From CAYRHN01 sp964424115 (GTDB lineage: Bacteria; Chloroflexota; Anaerolineae; Anaerolineales; Anaerolineaceae): a stretch of 64,000 bases of DNA. The translations under genes and the position numbers were made by a program. The notes beneath the pieces were generated by a model that saw only the letters and a program-made list of their open reading frames with translations, ran no database searches and was not told where the DNA came from. Within the stretch, counting starts at the first letter, position 1. Each line of letters starts with the position of its first letter. Shown piece after piece: positions 27,716 through 35,983 of the stretch. Location of the stretch: assembly GCA_964424115.1 (NCBI GenBank), contig CAYRHN010000004.1, positions 124,001 to 188,000 on the forward strand, in the 5' to 3' direction.

Positions 27716-28789
27716 ATGAATAAACTTGTCCGCAGTCTATTGCTGTTTGCTGTGTTTGTTGGCCTGGCAGGTTGTGCTGCGCCCGATCAAACTGCGGAGC
27801 AGTCCAGCCCTACCCCTGAGCGCATCCTGAATGTGATGGTGCATGATTCTTTTGCCGCCAGCGAAAATACCATTGCCCAATTCGAGGAGCGCTATCACGT
27901 CCAGGTCAATTTTGTCCGCGGCGGCGATGCTGGCAGCATGCTCAATCGGGCCATCCTTTATAAGGATTCCCCAGAGGCGGATGTGATGTACGGCGTGGAC
28001 AATACTTTCCTTTCGCGCGCCCTGGATGCCGACCTCTTCCAACCTTACAATGCCCTGGAATTGGAATTCATCCACGACGAGTTCAAGCTGGACCCTGAAT
28101 TGCGAGCCTTGCCGGTCGATTATGCCGATGTGTGTCTAAATTACGACAAGACTTATTTTAAGGAACATAACCTGCCAATTCCCCAGTCGCTGGACGATCT
28201 GGTCAAGCCGGAATACAAAGGCCTCTTGGTGGTCGAAAACCCCGCTGTTTCCTCTCCCGGGCTGGCTTTCCTGCTCGCCACCGTAGCGCACTTTGGCCCA
28301 GACGGCTACCTGGATTTCTGGAAAGCCCTGCGCGCTAACGACGTGGTGGTGGTGAACGATTGGAACACCGCCTACTACACCAATTTTAGCGGTTCGGCAG
28401 GCAAAGGTCCACAGCCGCTGGTAGTCTCTTACAACACCAGCCCGATCGCTGAGCTGATCTATGCCACCGAGCTGCTTCCCGAGCCGCCGACCGGCGCGAT
28501 CACCGCTCCGCAAACCTGCTTTCGCCAGATTGAATTCGTCGGCATCCTCAAAGGCGCCAAAGACCTGGAACTGGCCCAGTTGTTCGTGGAGTTCATGCTT
28601 GGCCCCGATTTCCAGCAGGATATGCCCATGCAGATGTTTGTCATGCCGGTCAATAAAACCGCGCCTTTGCCTTCTGAGTTTGCGAATTTCCTTGTCGCGC
28701 CTCAAGACCCGCTTACCCTCGACCCTGCCGAAGTGAATATCCACCGCGAGGAATGGATCGCTGCCTGGGATCAGGCGGTGCTGCGCTGA
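27716..28789 (+). CDS. thiB: Thiamine ABC transporter substrate-binding lipoprotein
   Basis: 357 residues from the ATG at 27716, five bases after a perfect GGAGGT that overlaps the end of thiN. An N-terminal signal ends in a lipobox (GLAGC) with Cys20 as the lipid-attachment residue, so the protein is anchored outside the cytoplasmic membrane. The mature part matches TbpA/ThiB: NVMVHDSFAASENTIAQFEE, then VNFVRGGDAGSMLNRAILYK and ADVMYGVDNTFLSRALDADL. It captures thiamine or its phosphates for ThiP. Regulation is through the shared TPP riboswitch. Confidence 0.92.
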   Translation: MNKLVRSLLLFAVFVGLAGCAAPDQTAEQSSPTPERILNVMVHDSFAASENTIAQFEERYHVQVNFVRGGDAGSMLNRAILYKDSPEADVMYGVDNTFLSRALDADLFQPYNALELEFIHDEFKLDPELRALPVDYADVCLNYDKTYFKEHNLPIPQSLDDLVKPEYKGLLVVENPAVSSPGLAFLLATVAHFGPDGYLDFWKALRANDVVVVNDWNTAYYTNFSGSAGKGPQPLVVSYNTSPIAELIYATELLPEPPTGAITAPQTCFRQIEFVGILKGAKDLELAQLFVEFMLGPDFQQDMPMQMFVMPVNKTAPLPSEFANFLVAPQDPLTLDPAEVNIHREEWIAAWDQAVLR

Positions 28790-30483
28790 TGAAGGATTTC
28801 AGCCTCATTCGGAAACGTCCGCTTTTCCGCGGCAGCGCGGTTCTTCTCTGGCTGCCTCCGCTGGCTTTCCTGGGGCTGTTCTTCTTTTATCCGCTTTTCA
28901 AGGTGGCTGGCCTGGCGCTCCAACAGGCTGTCGGACAGGGGCTGGATTCCGGCGATTGGCTGCGCGTTTGGCGCCCGCTGGGATTTACCCTCTTCCAGGC
29001 CGGCCTTTCCACATTACTGACTTTGCTGGTTGGCCTTCCTGCCGCTTATATCTTTGCCCGATTCCGTTTCCCCGGCAGGAATTTCATGCGTGTGGCTACC
29101 ACCCTGCCCTTTATTCTTCCTACCGTGGTGGTGGCGGCGGCGCTCAATGCCTTGTTTGGCCCGCGCGGCTGGTTGAATCTTTTCCTTATGCAAATGTTTG
29201 ATCTTTCCCAGCCGCCGATCGGCCTGCTAAACTCCCTGGGGGCCATCCTCCTGGCGCATGTTTTTTACAATACCACGGTCATGATCCGTTTGGTGGGTAG
29301 TGCGTGGGCTCAGCTTGACCCACGTCTGGAGCAAGCCGGACGTACGCTGGGGGCTTCCGGTTGGCGTACCCTGTGGGAGGTCACCCTGCCCTTGTTGCGT
29401 CCCTCCATCCTTGCTGCTGGGGTGTTGGTTTTCCTCTTCAATTTCACCAGTTTTGGCGTGATCCTGCTCCTCGGAGGGCCGCGCTTCAGCACCCTGGAAA
29501 CCGAGATCTACACCCAGACGATGAACATGTTTAACCTGCCATTGGCCGGTCTGCTTTCGCTGGTGCAAATGCTCTTCACCCTTCTGATCAGTTTGCTGGC
29601 AGCCTGGTTGGAACGCGGGAAACCCATCCCGCTCATGCCGCGTTTGCAAGGGGAGGCCGCCCGTCCGCCTCGCACGTGGAAAGAATGGGCTTTTGTTGGG
29701 GGTGTTTTGACCTTCCTGGCGGCCTTGCTGCTTGCTCCGCTGCTGGCCCTGGCATTGCGCGCCTTTGTTCGCCTGGATAATTTGCCAGGCGGGGGAGTGG
29801 CGCTCCAGCCTACCCTGGCCTATTTTCAAGAGTTGTTCATCAACCGACGTGGTGGGTTGTTCTACGTTCCGCCAGTCTCAGCTGCGCTCAATTCGCTCGG
29901 CTATGCGCTGTCAGCGGTCGCCATATCGCTCGGCCTTGGATTGCCGGCTGCCTACGCCTTGCAACGCCGGGGTTGGGCTAACCGCGCCCTGGGGGCGCTG
30001 CTGATGCTGCCGCTGGGCGCTTCGGCCGTCACCCTTGGACTGGGTTTCCTGGCGGCATTTAACGGCACCCCGCTGGATGCGCGCAGCTTTATTTTATTAC
30101 TTCCGATTGCGCATAGCTTAGTGGCTTTGCCGCTGGTAGTGCGCACCCTTTCTCCCGCCCTGGCTTCCATCCCGCCTTCCCTGCGCCAGGCCGCTGCTGC
30201 CCTGGGTGCCTCGCCGCGCCGTGTCTGGCGCGAGATCGACTGGCCGGTCATTCTGCGTGCTGCCCTGGTTGGCGCAGTCTTTGCATTCACGATCTCGTTG
30301 GGCGAATTCGGTGCCAGCTCATTTCTTGCACGCCCCGAGCATCCTACCCTGCCGGTGGCCATTTACCGTTATCTTTCCCAGCCGGGTGAGCTGAACTATG
30401 GCCAGGCGCTGGCCATGTCCACTTTCCTGATGGTGGTCTGCGCGGCGGGCATCTTCATTATTGATAAACTGGAACGTAATTAA
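28789..30483 (+). CDS. thiP: Thiamine ABC transporter permease
   Basis: 564 residues from the ATG at 28789, which shares one base with the thiB stop. It is a duplicated permease with about twelve membrane helices. Each half carries an EAA-type loop that contacts the ATPase: QAGRTLGASGWRTLWEVTLP in the first half and QAAAALGASPRRVWREIDWP in the second. The size and internal duplication are those of ThiP (about 530-560 residues). No thiQ follows: the next gene is an HD protein on the other strand. The permease must therefore use an ATPase encoded elsewhere. Confidence 0.92.
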   Translation: MKDFSLIRKRPLFRGSAVLLWLPPLAFLGLFFFYPLFKVAGLALQQAVGQGLDSGDWLRVWRPLGFTLFQAGLSTLLTLLVGLPAAYIFARFRFPGRNFMRVATTLPFILPTVVVAAALNALFGPRGWLNLFLMQMFDLSQPPIGLLNSLGAILLAHVFYNTTVMIRLVGSAWAQLDPRLEQAGRTLGASGWRTLWEVTLPLLRPSILAAGVLVFLFNFTSFGVILLLGGPRFSTLETEIYTQTMNMFNLPLAGLLSLVQMLFTLLISLLAAWLERGKPIPLMPRLQGEAARPPRTWKEWAFVGGVLTFLAALLLAPLLALALRAFVRLDNLPGGGVALQPTLAYFQELFINRRGGLFYVPPVSAALNSLGYALSAVAISLGLGLPAAYALQRRGWANRALGALLMLPLGASAVTLGLGFLAAFNGTPLDARSFILLLPIAHSLVALPLVVRTLSPALASIPPSLRQAAAALGASPRRVWREIDWPVILRAALVGAVFAFTISLGEFGASSFLARPEHPTLPVAIYRYLSQPGELNYGQALAMSTFLMVVCAAGIFIIDKLERN

Positions 30484-30506
30484 GAATCACGCTCGATGTG
30501 AATTAT

Positions 30507-30520
30507 CTTGGCGTCTTTGC
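30507..30520 (+). repeat. Copy of dispersed intergenic repeat CTTGGCGTCTTTGC
   Basis: This 14-base string recurs exactly at 59370-59383, and a diverged form lies at 42388-42412. All sit at gene ends or starts, which suggests a mobile or recurrent intergenic repeat of the genome. Confidence 0.5.
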
Positions 30521-30521
30521 A

Positions 30522-31163
30522 CTAATCCTGAGATGCTTCTCCAAGCATCGTTTGCACGATCCCGCTCTTCCCTGGCCCGGGAGGGTCGATCAGCAGGCGG
30601 TAAACCGAAACCCCTGCCGCACAGTCGAACTCGGCCTTCAGGTCGTAAAGCGCCTGCCATTTCTGGTGCGTGTACTGATTGAAGCCGTAGCGCATCGCCA
30701 CATCCACCATGCGTTTCTCCAGCGTGCAGAACCCATCCGGCATTGCCAGCGAGTCGCACAACTGGATCAGGCGGTCATATACATCATACGAGCACCCGGC
30801 CAGATACTGGCGCAGGAATTCAAGATGTTCCTCAGATAGGTCGCGTGCGCCCAGGTAGGCATCCAGATTCTGATAAACAAAGGAGTGGGTGATGCAGATG
30901 CGCCCGGCATCCGGATAGCCCTCCCGGTTCAAAAAATTGTAGCCATCCATCAGGTGGCGCATGTGAAATTTGCCTGCTCGCCGCCCGATATCGTGCAGGC
31001 AGCCGAGGATGTAGGCTGCCTGGCTATCCATCTCGCGGCAGCGTGCAGCGATACGCCGGGCAGCTTCCCCGGTCAGTCTGGAATGATCCACCCATCTTCC
31101 GGGGTTGAGCCGTTCCCCTTCGGCCAGGTATGCATGGGTATGTTCGAGGGTTGGAAGTTTCAT
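30522..31163 (-). CDS. HD-domain phosphohydrolase family protein
   Basis: 213 residues from the ATG at 31163. It contains HSRLTGEAARRIA, then YILGCLHDIGRRAG with the HD dyad, and ICITHSF, the metal-binding pattern of HD-domain hydrolases acting on nucleotides or phosphoesters. No partner domain is present and the substrate is unknown. There is no Shine-Dalgarno sequence; TATAAT lies seven bases before the ATG on this strand, suggesting a leaderless message. It converges on thiP, with only 38 bases between the stops, which hold the repeat copy. Confidence 0.78.
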   Translation of the reverse strand: MKLPTLEHTHAYLAEGERLNPGRWVDHSRLTGEAARRIAARCREMDSQAAYILGCLHDIGRRAGKFHMRHLMDGYNFLNREGYPDAGRICITHSFVYQNLDAYLGARDLSEEHLEFLRQYLAGCSYDVYDRLIQLCDSLAMPDGFCTLEKRMVDVAMRYGFNQYTHQKWQALYDLKAEFDCAAGVSVYRLLIDPPGPGKSGIVQTMLGEASQD

Positions 31164-31176
31164 TCGAGGAATTATA
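31164..31176 (-). promoter_or_regulatory. -10 element adjacent to start codon (leaderless start)
   Basis: On the - strand GGTATAAT is followed by seven bases and the ATG of the HD gene. No good -35 box is visible at the usual spacing. Confidence 0.45.
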
Positions 31177-31200
31177 CCCAATCCCACCTGGATTAACGCA

Positions 31201-31229
31201 TAGAGGCGGGCTTTTTAGACCCGCCTCTA
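31201..31229 (-). terminator. Ten-base-pair inverted repeat downstream of the TadG-like gene
   Basis: TAGAGGCGGG (31201-31210) and CCCGCCTCTA (31220-31229) can pair around a nine-base loop. A run of T precedes the hairpin on the - strand instead of following it, so it is not a textbook terminator, but its place after the TadG-like gene fits transcript termination or 3'-end protection. Confidence 0.45.
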
Positions 31230-31258
31230 AAAAAATATTATTAATATTATGGAAAGGA

Positions 31259-32500
31259 TTAACGGTACAACGAGTATTGGGGTGGTGTCGTGTAGAACCA
31301 GCTGTCGTCATATTTCATTTGCAGCGTGTTCGTACCGTGGGCATTGTAATCGTTGACAATGAACTGTGAACTGACTGTTTCGGCATCCGCCGTGCCGCCC
31401 ATGTTAAAATGGGCCTTGGGAGAATAGACCGTTCCCCAGAAGGATGCCTCGGCATTACCGGTAAATTCGATCGAATATTCCACCTCGGACCCGATCAAAA
31501 GCCCCGGAATGACGTTTGGAGCGTTATTATAGGCATTCTGCTTGGCGGCTTTGATATTCCACTGGGCATTGCCGGTATATTTAAAGCTGGCGCCGTCTTC
31601 CATGAAGATGATCGTAACGCCCTCGCTGTAGCCGTTCCCTGCAATGGTGGTGAGCGTCTTTGGGAAGCTTGCCCCATTGATGCAGTACAGGCCGGGTTTC
31701 AGCTTGGTGGCGCTGCCCACATCGGTGTAATAACCAGGTTCCAGCGTATCGCCGCTGGCGGTGCGGGCGGGAGCGATGGTGCGGTTGCTGCAATCCGGCA
31801 AAGTGATCTTAAAATCCATCAAGGGATCGCTTTTGATCACCGTCGCTGCCGGGGAGAAACCGCCTACCGTGCCGCATGGGTAGGCGCCGCCTGAATCCAG
31901 GCAGCTAATGGCCCCGTCTGCGCGGATGAAATTGTGGCTGTTGTTGTTCCCATTCAAGCAGGAGCGTGAAAAAGCTCCACCGTCCTCGATATCGACCGAA
32001 GGGTTGGCGTTGCCACCGCCCTTAAAGCCGATTCCCCCTTCGGAACAATCGTTATCCATCACATAAAGGGCATAACCAGCCAGCGCCGGGCCGGCGGCTT
32101 TCAACCTTGCCACCGCTTCGACCTGGTTCTCAGCGATCCCTTTACTGAACAATTGGATGAAGTTGGTCTTGGTGACCGTCTTGATCTTCACCTGCAGTAG
32201 TTGATTGTCGTTATTGTAGGGATATACAACTTCGACCCAGTTGCTGGTGCCGTTGTTGTCATACCCGTTTTGGGCGGCTTTGGCGAAAGCTGCGGCTTTC
32301 ACTTCATCAACATTCTTGTTCTGGGCCAGCAGCAGTGCGCCTTCTGTTGCAGCCGAGTCTGCCGCAGCCTGCGCCTGGCGCCGGTCAGAGAACAGCATGC
32401 CTACATCGATGGCCAATGCCGTGAACCCTAACAGTACGACCAATGCAAAAACAAATAAAACCAAAATCTGTCCTCGCTCTTGAGGACGCTTGTGTTTCAT
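31259..32500 (-). CDS. TadG-like pilus-assembly/secreted protein
   Basis: 413 residues. The N-terminus is a basic tail followed by a Tad-type membrane segment: RGQILVLFVFALVVLLGFTALAIDVGMLFSDRRQAQAAADSAA contains the G-Q/A-x-D-x-Q-A-A-A-D-A-A pattern of the TadE/TadG family (here shortened for citation to its first and last motifs RGQ and QAAADSAA). The remainder is extracytoplasmic, rich in Asn, Gly and Cys (VMDNDCSEGG, RSCLNGNNNSHNF), possibly with disulfides. AAGGAGG lies close to the ATG. No other tad/flp genes are near, so it is an orphan copy. Confidence 0.78.
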   Translation of the reverse strand: MKHKRPQERGQILVLFVFALVVLLGFTALAIDVGMLFSDRRQAQAAADSAATEGALLLAQNKNVDEVKAAAFAKAAQNGYDNNGTSNWVEVVYPYNNDNQLLQVKIKTVTKTNFIQLFSKGIAENQVEAVARLKAAGPALAGYALYVMDNDCSEGGIGFKGGGNANPSVDIEDGGAFSRSCLNGNNNSHNFIRADGAISCLDSGGAYPCGTVGGFSPAATVIKSDPLMDFKITLPDCSNRTIAPARTASGDTLEPGYYTDVGSATKLKPGLYCINGASFPKTLTTIAGNGYSEGVTIIFMEDGASFKYTGNAQWNIKAAKQNAYNNAPNVIPGLLIGSEVEYSIEFTGNAEASFWGTVYSPKAHFNMGGTADAETVSSQFIVNDYNAHGTNTLQMKYDDSWFYTTPPQYSLYR

Positions 32501-32604
32501 CTTGCCTCCTTATTCGGTTAGTGGGTGGGTGGGATCACGAAGTATATTCAGATACTTTGATCCAGATTTATAGTAGGAGATTTTGAAGCGTATGTCAAGC
32601 AGGT

Positions 32605-32666
32605 GGAACTTACAGTTCCATTACAAAAGAGGTTGCCGCTCTCTTTTGGGCAGCCTCTTTTGTAAT
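32605..32666. terminator. Long inverted repeat, probable terminator region
   Basis: ATTACAAAAGAGGTTGCC (32620-32637) pairs with GGCAGCCTCTTTTGTAAT (32649-32666), an almost perfect 18-base stem, followed by TTTT on the + strand. A smaller hairpin GGAACTTACAGTTCC (32605-32619) lies beside it. It stands downstream of the tetR-like gene and upstream of the TadG-like gene, and so probably separates their transcripts. Confidence 0.6.
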
Positions 32667-32689
32667 TTTCCACCCGTAGGCGTTTTTTG

Positions 32690-33223
32690 TCACTTGGGGC
32701 TGTTGTACCGATCGATAAAATCAATGATCTGCTTGGCAACCTTGGGGAGGACATCGAGGAGTACGGCCTCCTCATACCTGGCTTCGCTCAAAAGGTGTGA
32801 AGCGCCCAAAACGAGGAAGGACAGCGCGATCTCCTTTTCCGGCATTGCGCTGATTAACGGGTAATGAGCGATCAACTGTTTTTCCACCTTGTCGATGAGA
32901 ATATTCATCCTACCGGAGAACAGGGTCATGATCTCTTCCTCATGGGATTTGAAAGCTTCATAAAGACCTTTCATGAACCCTTCAGGATCAGAGAACAAGG
33001 CATTGATAGGTTCAAAGCTGCCCAGGGTGGAGCTGATGATATCGTTTTCGATCTCGTCGGAAAGAGCGTAGATATCCTGGTAATGCTTGTAGAAGGTCGT
33101 TTTGTTTATCTGCGCCAGCTGGCATAACCGGCTCACCTTGACCTTTTCGAGGGGATTCTGCCCCCGCAATTCCAGAAAAGCTTCGCGGATGATCCTCCTG
33201 GTCTTTACTATTCTCAGATCCAT
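32690..33223 (-). CDS. TetR-family transcriptional regulator
   Basis: 177 residues. The N-terminal ~55 residues are a TetR helix-turn-helix (TRRIIREAFLEL, then VKVSRLCQLAQINKTTFYKHYQ). The C-terminal helical part has no family-specific motif and should bind an inducer. GAGGT precedes the ATG. It is divergent from the CrtC/AttH-like gene at 33368, with palindromes in between, which suggests that it represses that gene and itself. Confidence 0.85.
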   Translation of the reverse strand: MDLRIVKTRRIIREAFLELRGQNPLEKVKVSRLCQLAQINKTTFYKHYQDIYALSDEIENDIISSTLGSFEPINALFSDPEGFMKGLYEAFKSHEEEIMTLFSGRMNILIDKVEKQLIAHYPLISAMPEKEIALSFLVLGASHLLSEARYEEAVLLDVLPKVAKQIIDFIDRYNSPK

Positions 33224-33257
33224 GGGATAACCTCATAAGCAACGGTTTTTGAAAAGA

Positions 33258-33271
33258 GTTGCAAAAGCAAC
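33258..33271. promoter_or_regulatory. Candidate TetR operator 1
   Basis: An inverted repeat GTTGC-AAAA-GCAAC lies 35 bases before the tetR-like start, in the divergent intergenic region. Confidence 0.35.
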
Positions 33272-33313
33272 CGGGTAACCAACCTGACGGCTGGCTTAAT
33301 GATACGGTAGATG

Positions 33314-33331
33314 TATAATCAACTATAGTTG
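33314..33331 (+). promoter_or_regulatory. -10 box and overlapping palindrome (candidate operator 2)
   Basis: TATAAT (33314-33319) is directly followed by the perfect 12-base palindrome CAACTATAGTTG (33320-33331). A repressor bound there would block the start of transcription toward the gene at 33368. The -35 box is weak. Confidence 0.5.
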
Positions 33332-33367
33332 TTTTTCGATCCAGCGTCAAGGAATGGAGATGTCGCG

Positions 33368-34333
33368 ATGAAGAATATTCAATATACAAGCTCACCAGGC
33401 GTCCCGCGCCAGAGTATGGAGGATGAGTTCCTCTACCATTCGCGTGGTCCGGAATGGTGGTATGCCACGGGGTACATGACAGATGAGGCCGGCAAGCTGT
33501 TCACTTACCAGTTCACCTTGGCCAAGATTAAGATCTATGGGATTAAGATAAATATCTTGATGACTGCCGTGACCGATTTTGAGACCGGCAAGCACCACTA
33601 TGCTCAGCAGGCCATCTTCTTTGAGAAGGGCGTCATTGTCACTGCAAATCGGGTGGGGCTGGATGGTCAGGCTGAGATGACCTTTGGAAAGGAAATGTTG
33701 GGGTTGGCCATGACCGGCAAGAATTATTCGCTGGCCCTGGATTTAAAAATGGTCAAACCGGCCGTTTGGCATTGTGAGGATGGGGTGTTGAAGATGGGTA
33801 TCGATAACCAATGGACCTATTATTGGTCGTATACCAACCTGGCAGTATCTGGAAAACTGGTTTTAGACGGCAAGGAACACAAAGTAACCGGAAAGGGCTG
33901 GTTCGACAAGCAAGGAGGCCCGTACAACCCGGTCGACCGCCGCACATCCTGGGAATGGTTCTCCCTGCGGTTCTTTGACGACGAAGAAATGATGCTTTTT
34001 TCCTTCCCCCAGGACGGTTACCAGGACGGCACATTCATCGACAGGTCAGGCAAAAACCGGCGCTTTAACGACTACAAGATCACTCCACTTGGCTGGACCG
34101 AGGCAGCCGGTAAGAAATTCAGTTTTGGATGGAAGCTGGAAACGAAAGGAACGAAGGATGGGCAATACACCATTGTCCCAAAGATTGACGGGCAGTTGAA
34201 CATGTTCTATTTTGAGCTTCTGGCCGATATAAAAGATCGGGGCGGCAATGTCGTTGGCTATTGCGTGGTGGAGCTTCTGCCCGGCGTCTATAATAAGAAC
34301 AATCCCTTGGATGCGTTTGCGCGCACAAAATAA
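33368..34333 (+). CDS. CrtC/AttH-like lipocalin-fold protein
   Basis: 321 residues from the ATG at 33368. The pattern is that of the hydroxyneurosporene synthase (CrtC)/AttH family: HSRGPEWWYATGYM near the N-terminus, VTGKGWFDKQGG in the middle and TSWEWFSLRFFDDEEMMLF in the second domain, a two-domain lipocalin-like fold that binds lipid-like molecules. There is no signal peptide, so it is probably cytoplasmic. Other carotenoid genes are absent, so carotenoid hydration is not supported; a TetR-controlled lipid-handling role is more neutral. A bidirectional terminator follows. Confidence 0.72.
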   Translation: MKNIQYTSSPGVPRQSMEDEFLYHSRGPEWWYATGYMTDEAGKLFTYQFTLAKIKIYGIKINILMTAVTDFETGKHHYAQQAIFFEKGVIVTANRVGLDGQAEMTFGKEMLGLAMTGKNYSLALDLKMVKPAVWHCEDGVLKMGIDNQWTYYWSYTNLAVSGKLVLDGKEHKVTGKGWFDKQGGPYNPVDRRTSWEWFSLRFFDDEEMMLFSFPQDGYQDGTFIDRSGKNRRFNDYKITPLGWTEAAGKKFSFGWKLETKGTKDGQYTIVPKIDGQLNMFYFELLADIKDRGGNVVGYCVVELLPGVYNKNNPLDAFARTK

Positions 34334-34358
34334 CGTCAACAATACCCTTTCACCATAT

Positions 34359-34391
34359 AAAAAACTGGCGGTTGAAGGCCGCCAGTTTTTT
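34359..34391. terminator. Bidirectional intrinsic terminator
   Basis: CTGGCGG (34365-34371) and CCGCCAG (34379-34385) form a hairpin flanked by A6 and T6, so it works for the + gene ending at 34333 and the - gene ending at 34477. Confidence 0.85.
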
Positions 34392-34476
34392 GTTATTCGT
34401 GATTTCCGTTCTCGTGTACTGTTTGGAAAGCTGTCTGCCTGTTCTTTCCAGGCAGCCTCTGTATTACAGGAGAGGC

Positions 34477-35700
34477 CTACAGCGCAGGGAGTGCCGGGCG
34501 CTGCTGTACGCGCCGGGCAGGAACGCTGGGGCGCACGAAGTTGGCGACCGCCACCGGGCGCGGGGCCAACAGCCCATAGCGCGAGGCGCCCAGGTAGAGG
34601 ATCTCCAGGATCAGGTCGGTGAAATCCAACCCGGCGTTCTTGGCGATCACGCACAGGTCGCTGAAATCAGGGGTCAGGCCGGGCAGCGAGTTGATCTCCA
34701 ACAAGCGCGGGCGGCCTTGCGCATCCATGCGCATATCGACGCGGGAAACATCCACGCCGCCCAGGGCCAGGTGCGCCCGGATGGCCAGCTTTTGCAGGCG
34801 CTGCGAAGTGAGGGCGTCGATCGGCGCCGGGCAAAGGAAGCCGGGAATGCCGGGATCGCCGTAGCTCAGCTTCTTGGCATCCACACCGTACACGCCGGGG
34901 GTCAGTGAGGTGGAGTGATCCACTTCCAGCACGGGCAGGCGGGCAAAACCGTCCGGTCCGTACACATCGGGGCGGCGGGTGTAGAAGAGTGAATCCTGGC
35001 GTCCAAGCACACCCACGGTGAACTCCCGCCCAGACAGGTATTCCTCAACCAGGGCTGGCTGGTGGTAATTCTCGATCACCCAGATCACGCGGCGGCGCAA
35101 GTCGGTCTCGTTGTTCACGATCGCGCCCATATCCATGCCCATCCCCGTGCCTTCGCGGGCCGGTTTGACGAACATCGGGAAGTGCATATCGCGCGCCAGG
35201 GGTTCATTACCAGTAGCAAATTCCTGGTAGTTGGCGGTCGGCAGGCCCATTTCACGCCAAACGCGCTTGGTCATGGTCTTATCCAGGGCCACGGCGTTGG
35301 TCAACACACGCGAGGCGGTGTAGGGGATGCGCAGCAGCTCCAGCAGGGCTGGAACCTGAGCTTCGCGGGAATCCCCTCCCAACCCCTCGGCGATATTGAA
35401 GCAGATATCAGGGTTGAAATCGCGCAGGCGGAAGGGCAGATCAGGATCGGCGGGTAAAAAATCCACCATGTGCCCATCGCTTGCGATGGCATTCTCTATT
35501 GCCTGAATGGTTTCTATTGGGTCGAAATCCGCTCCGGCATCGGCAGGGCCTTCCATCGGTAGTGCCGAGTGTCCCCTCAGATTGGCGATTACCGCCACCC
35601 GCCACGGCCGCGCCGGACGCGGGCAACGGTCAGGAGGCTCGTCGCTCGAATCTGAAGAGTCGTCTGGCAAATTCATCCATGTGATTTTATTGTTTTCCAT
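34477..35700 (-). CDS. D-alanine-D-alanine ligase-like ATP-grasp enzyme
   Basis: 407 residues from the ATG at 35700, preceded by GAAGGA; an in-frame start 60 bases upstream lacks one. The ATP-grasp motifs are those of the Ddl family: FNIAEGLGGDSREAQVPALL, MFVKPAREGTGMGMD, LVEEYLSGREFTVGVLG, and RLLEINSLPGLTPDFSDL, which carries the metal-binding Glu and Asn. About 45 acidic residues precede the fold and a proline/arginine-rich tail follows, both unusual for Ddl proper. It joins a carboxylate to an amine; D-Ala-D-Ala is possible but not proven, as no mur genes are adjacent. Confidence 0.78.
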   Translation of the reverse strand: MENNKITWMNLPDDSSDSSDEPPDRCPRPARPWRVAVIANLRGHSALPMEGPADAGADFDPIETIQAIENAIASDGHMVDFLPADPDLPFRLRDFNPDICFNIAEGLGGDSREAQVPALLELLRIPYTASRVLTNAVALDKTMTKRVWREMGLPTANYQEFATGNEPLARDMHFPMFVKPAREGTGMGMDMGAIVNNETDLRRRVIWVIENYHQPALVEEYLSGREFTVGVLGRQDSLFYTRRPDVYGPDGFARLPVLEVDHSTSLTPGVYGVDAKKLSYGDPGIPGFLCPAPIDALTSQRLQKLAIRAHLALGGVDVSRVDMRMDAQGRPRLLEINSLPGLTPDFSDLCVIAKNAGLDFTDLILEILYLGASRYGLLAPRPVAVANFVRPSVPARRVQQRPALPAL

Positions 35701-35830
35701 TGTCAGTTCCTTCTTCAAAAAGATGGTGTGCAAAAACGCACAAACGTGAAGTATAAGCATTTTTACTAAAATTACAAGGGCTTGGATGTCATTATTTTGG
35801 ATGATTTTTCCAAAAGAGCCCGCTTTTCAT

Positions 35831-35860
35831 TTGACCTTGCTTAATTGTAAGGCATAGGGT
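35831..35860 (+). promoter_or_regulatory. Candidate promoter of the selenocysteine tRNA
   Basis: TTGACC (35831-35836), an 18-base spacer and TAGGGT (35855-35860) lie directly before the tRNA 5' end at 35873. Confidence 0.5.
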
Positions 35861-35872
35861 ATCCTTGTACCC

Positions 35873-35966
35873 GGGAGTGGTTGAGTCCCGGTGGGTTCCC
35901 CGGTCTTCAAAACCGGTGGCGGGTCGTGTTACGGGCCGCGGTGGGTTCGACTCCCATCCATTCCCG
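35873..35966 (+). tRNA. selC: tRNA-Sec (anticodon UCA)
   Basis: 94 bases with the features that set tRNA-Sec apart. The acceptor stem has eight base pairs (GGGAGTGG, 35873-35880, with CCATTCCC, 35958-35965) and a G discriminator. The anticodon arm is CCGGTCTTCAAAACCGG, with TCA in a seven-base loop. A long GC-rich variable arm follows, then a T arm with TTCGACT. Acceptor plus T stems total 13 pairs, as in Escherichia coli selC. CCA is not encoded. The organism should therefore insert selenocysteine at UGA codons. Confidence 0.93.
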
Positions 35967-35983
35967 CTAAGAAGGGTTAACTT

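Noticed and set aside
31201..31229. Canonical Rho-independent terminator
   Set aside because: The hairpin is real but the T run is on the wrong side for both strands; kept only as a low-confidence terminator-like site.
33368..34333. Carotenoid 1,2-hydratase assignment (CrtC)
   Set aside because: No other carotenoid gene is present and the family includes non-carotenoid lipocalins such as AttH.
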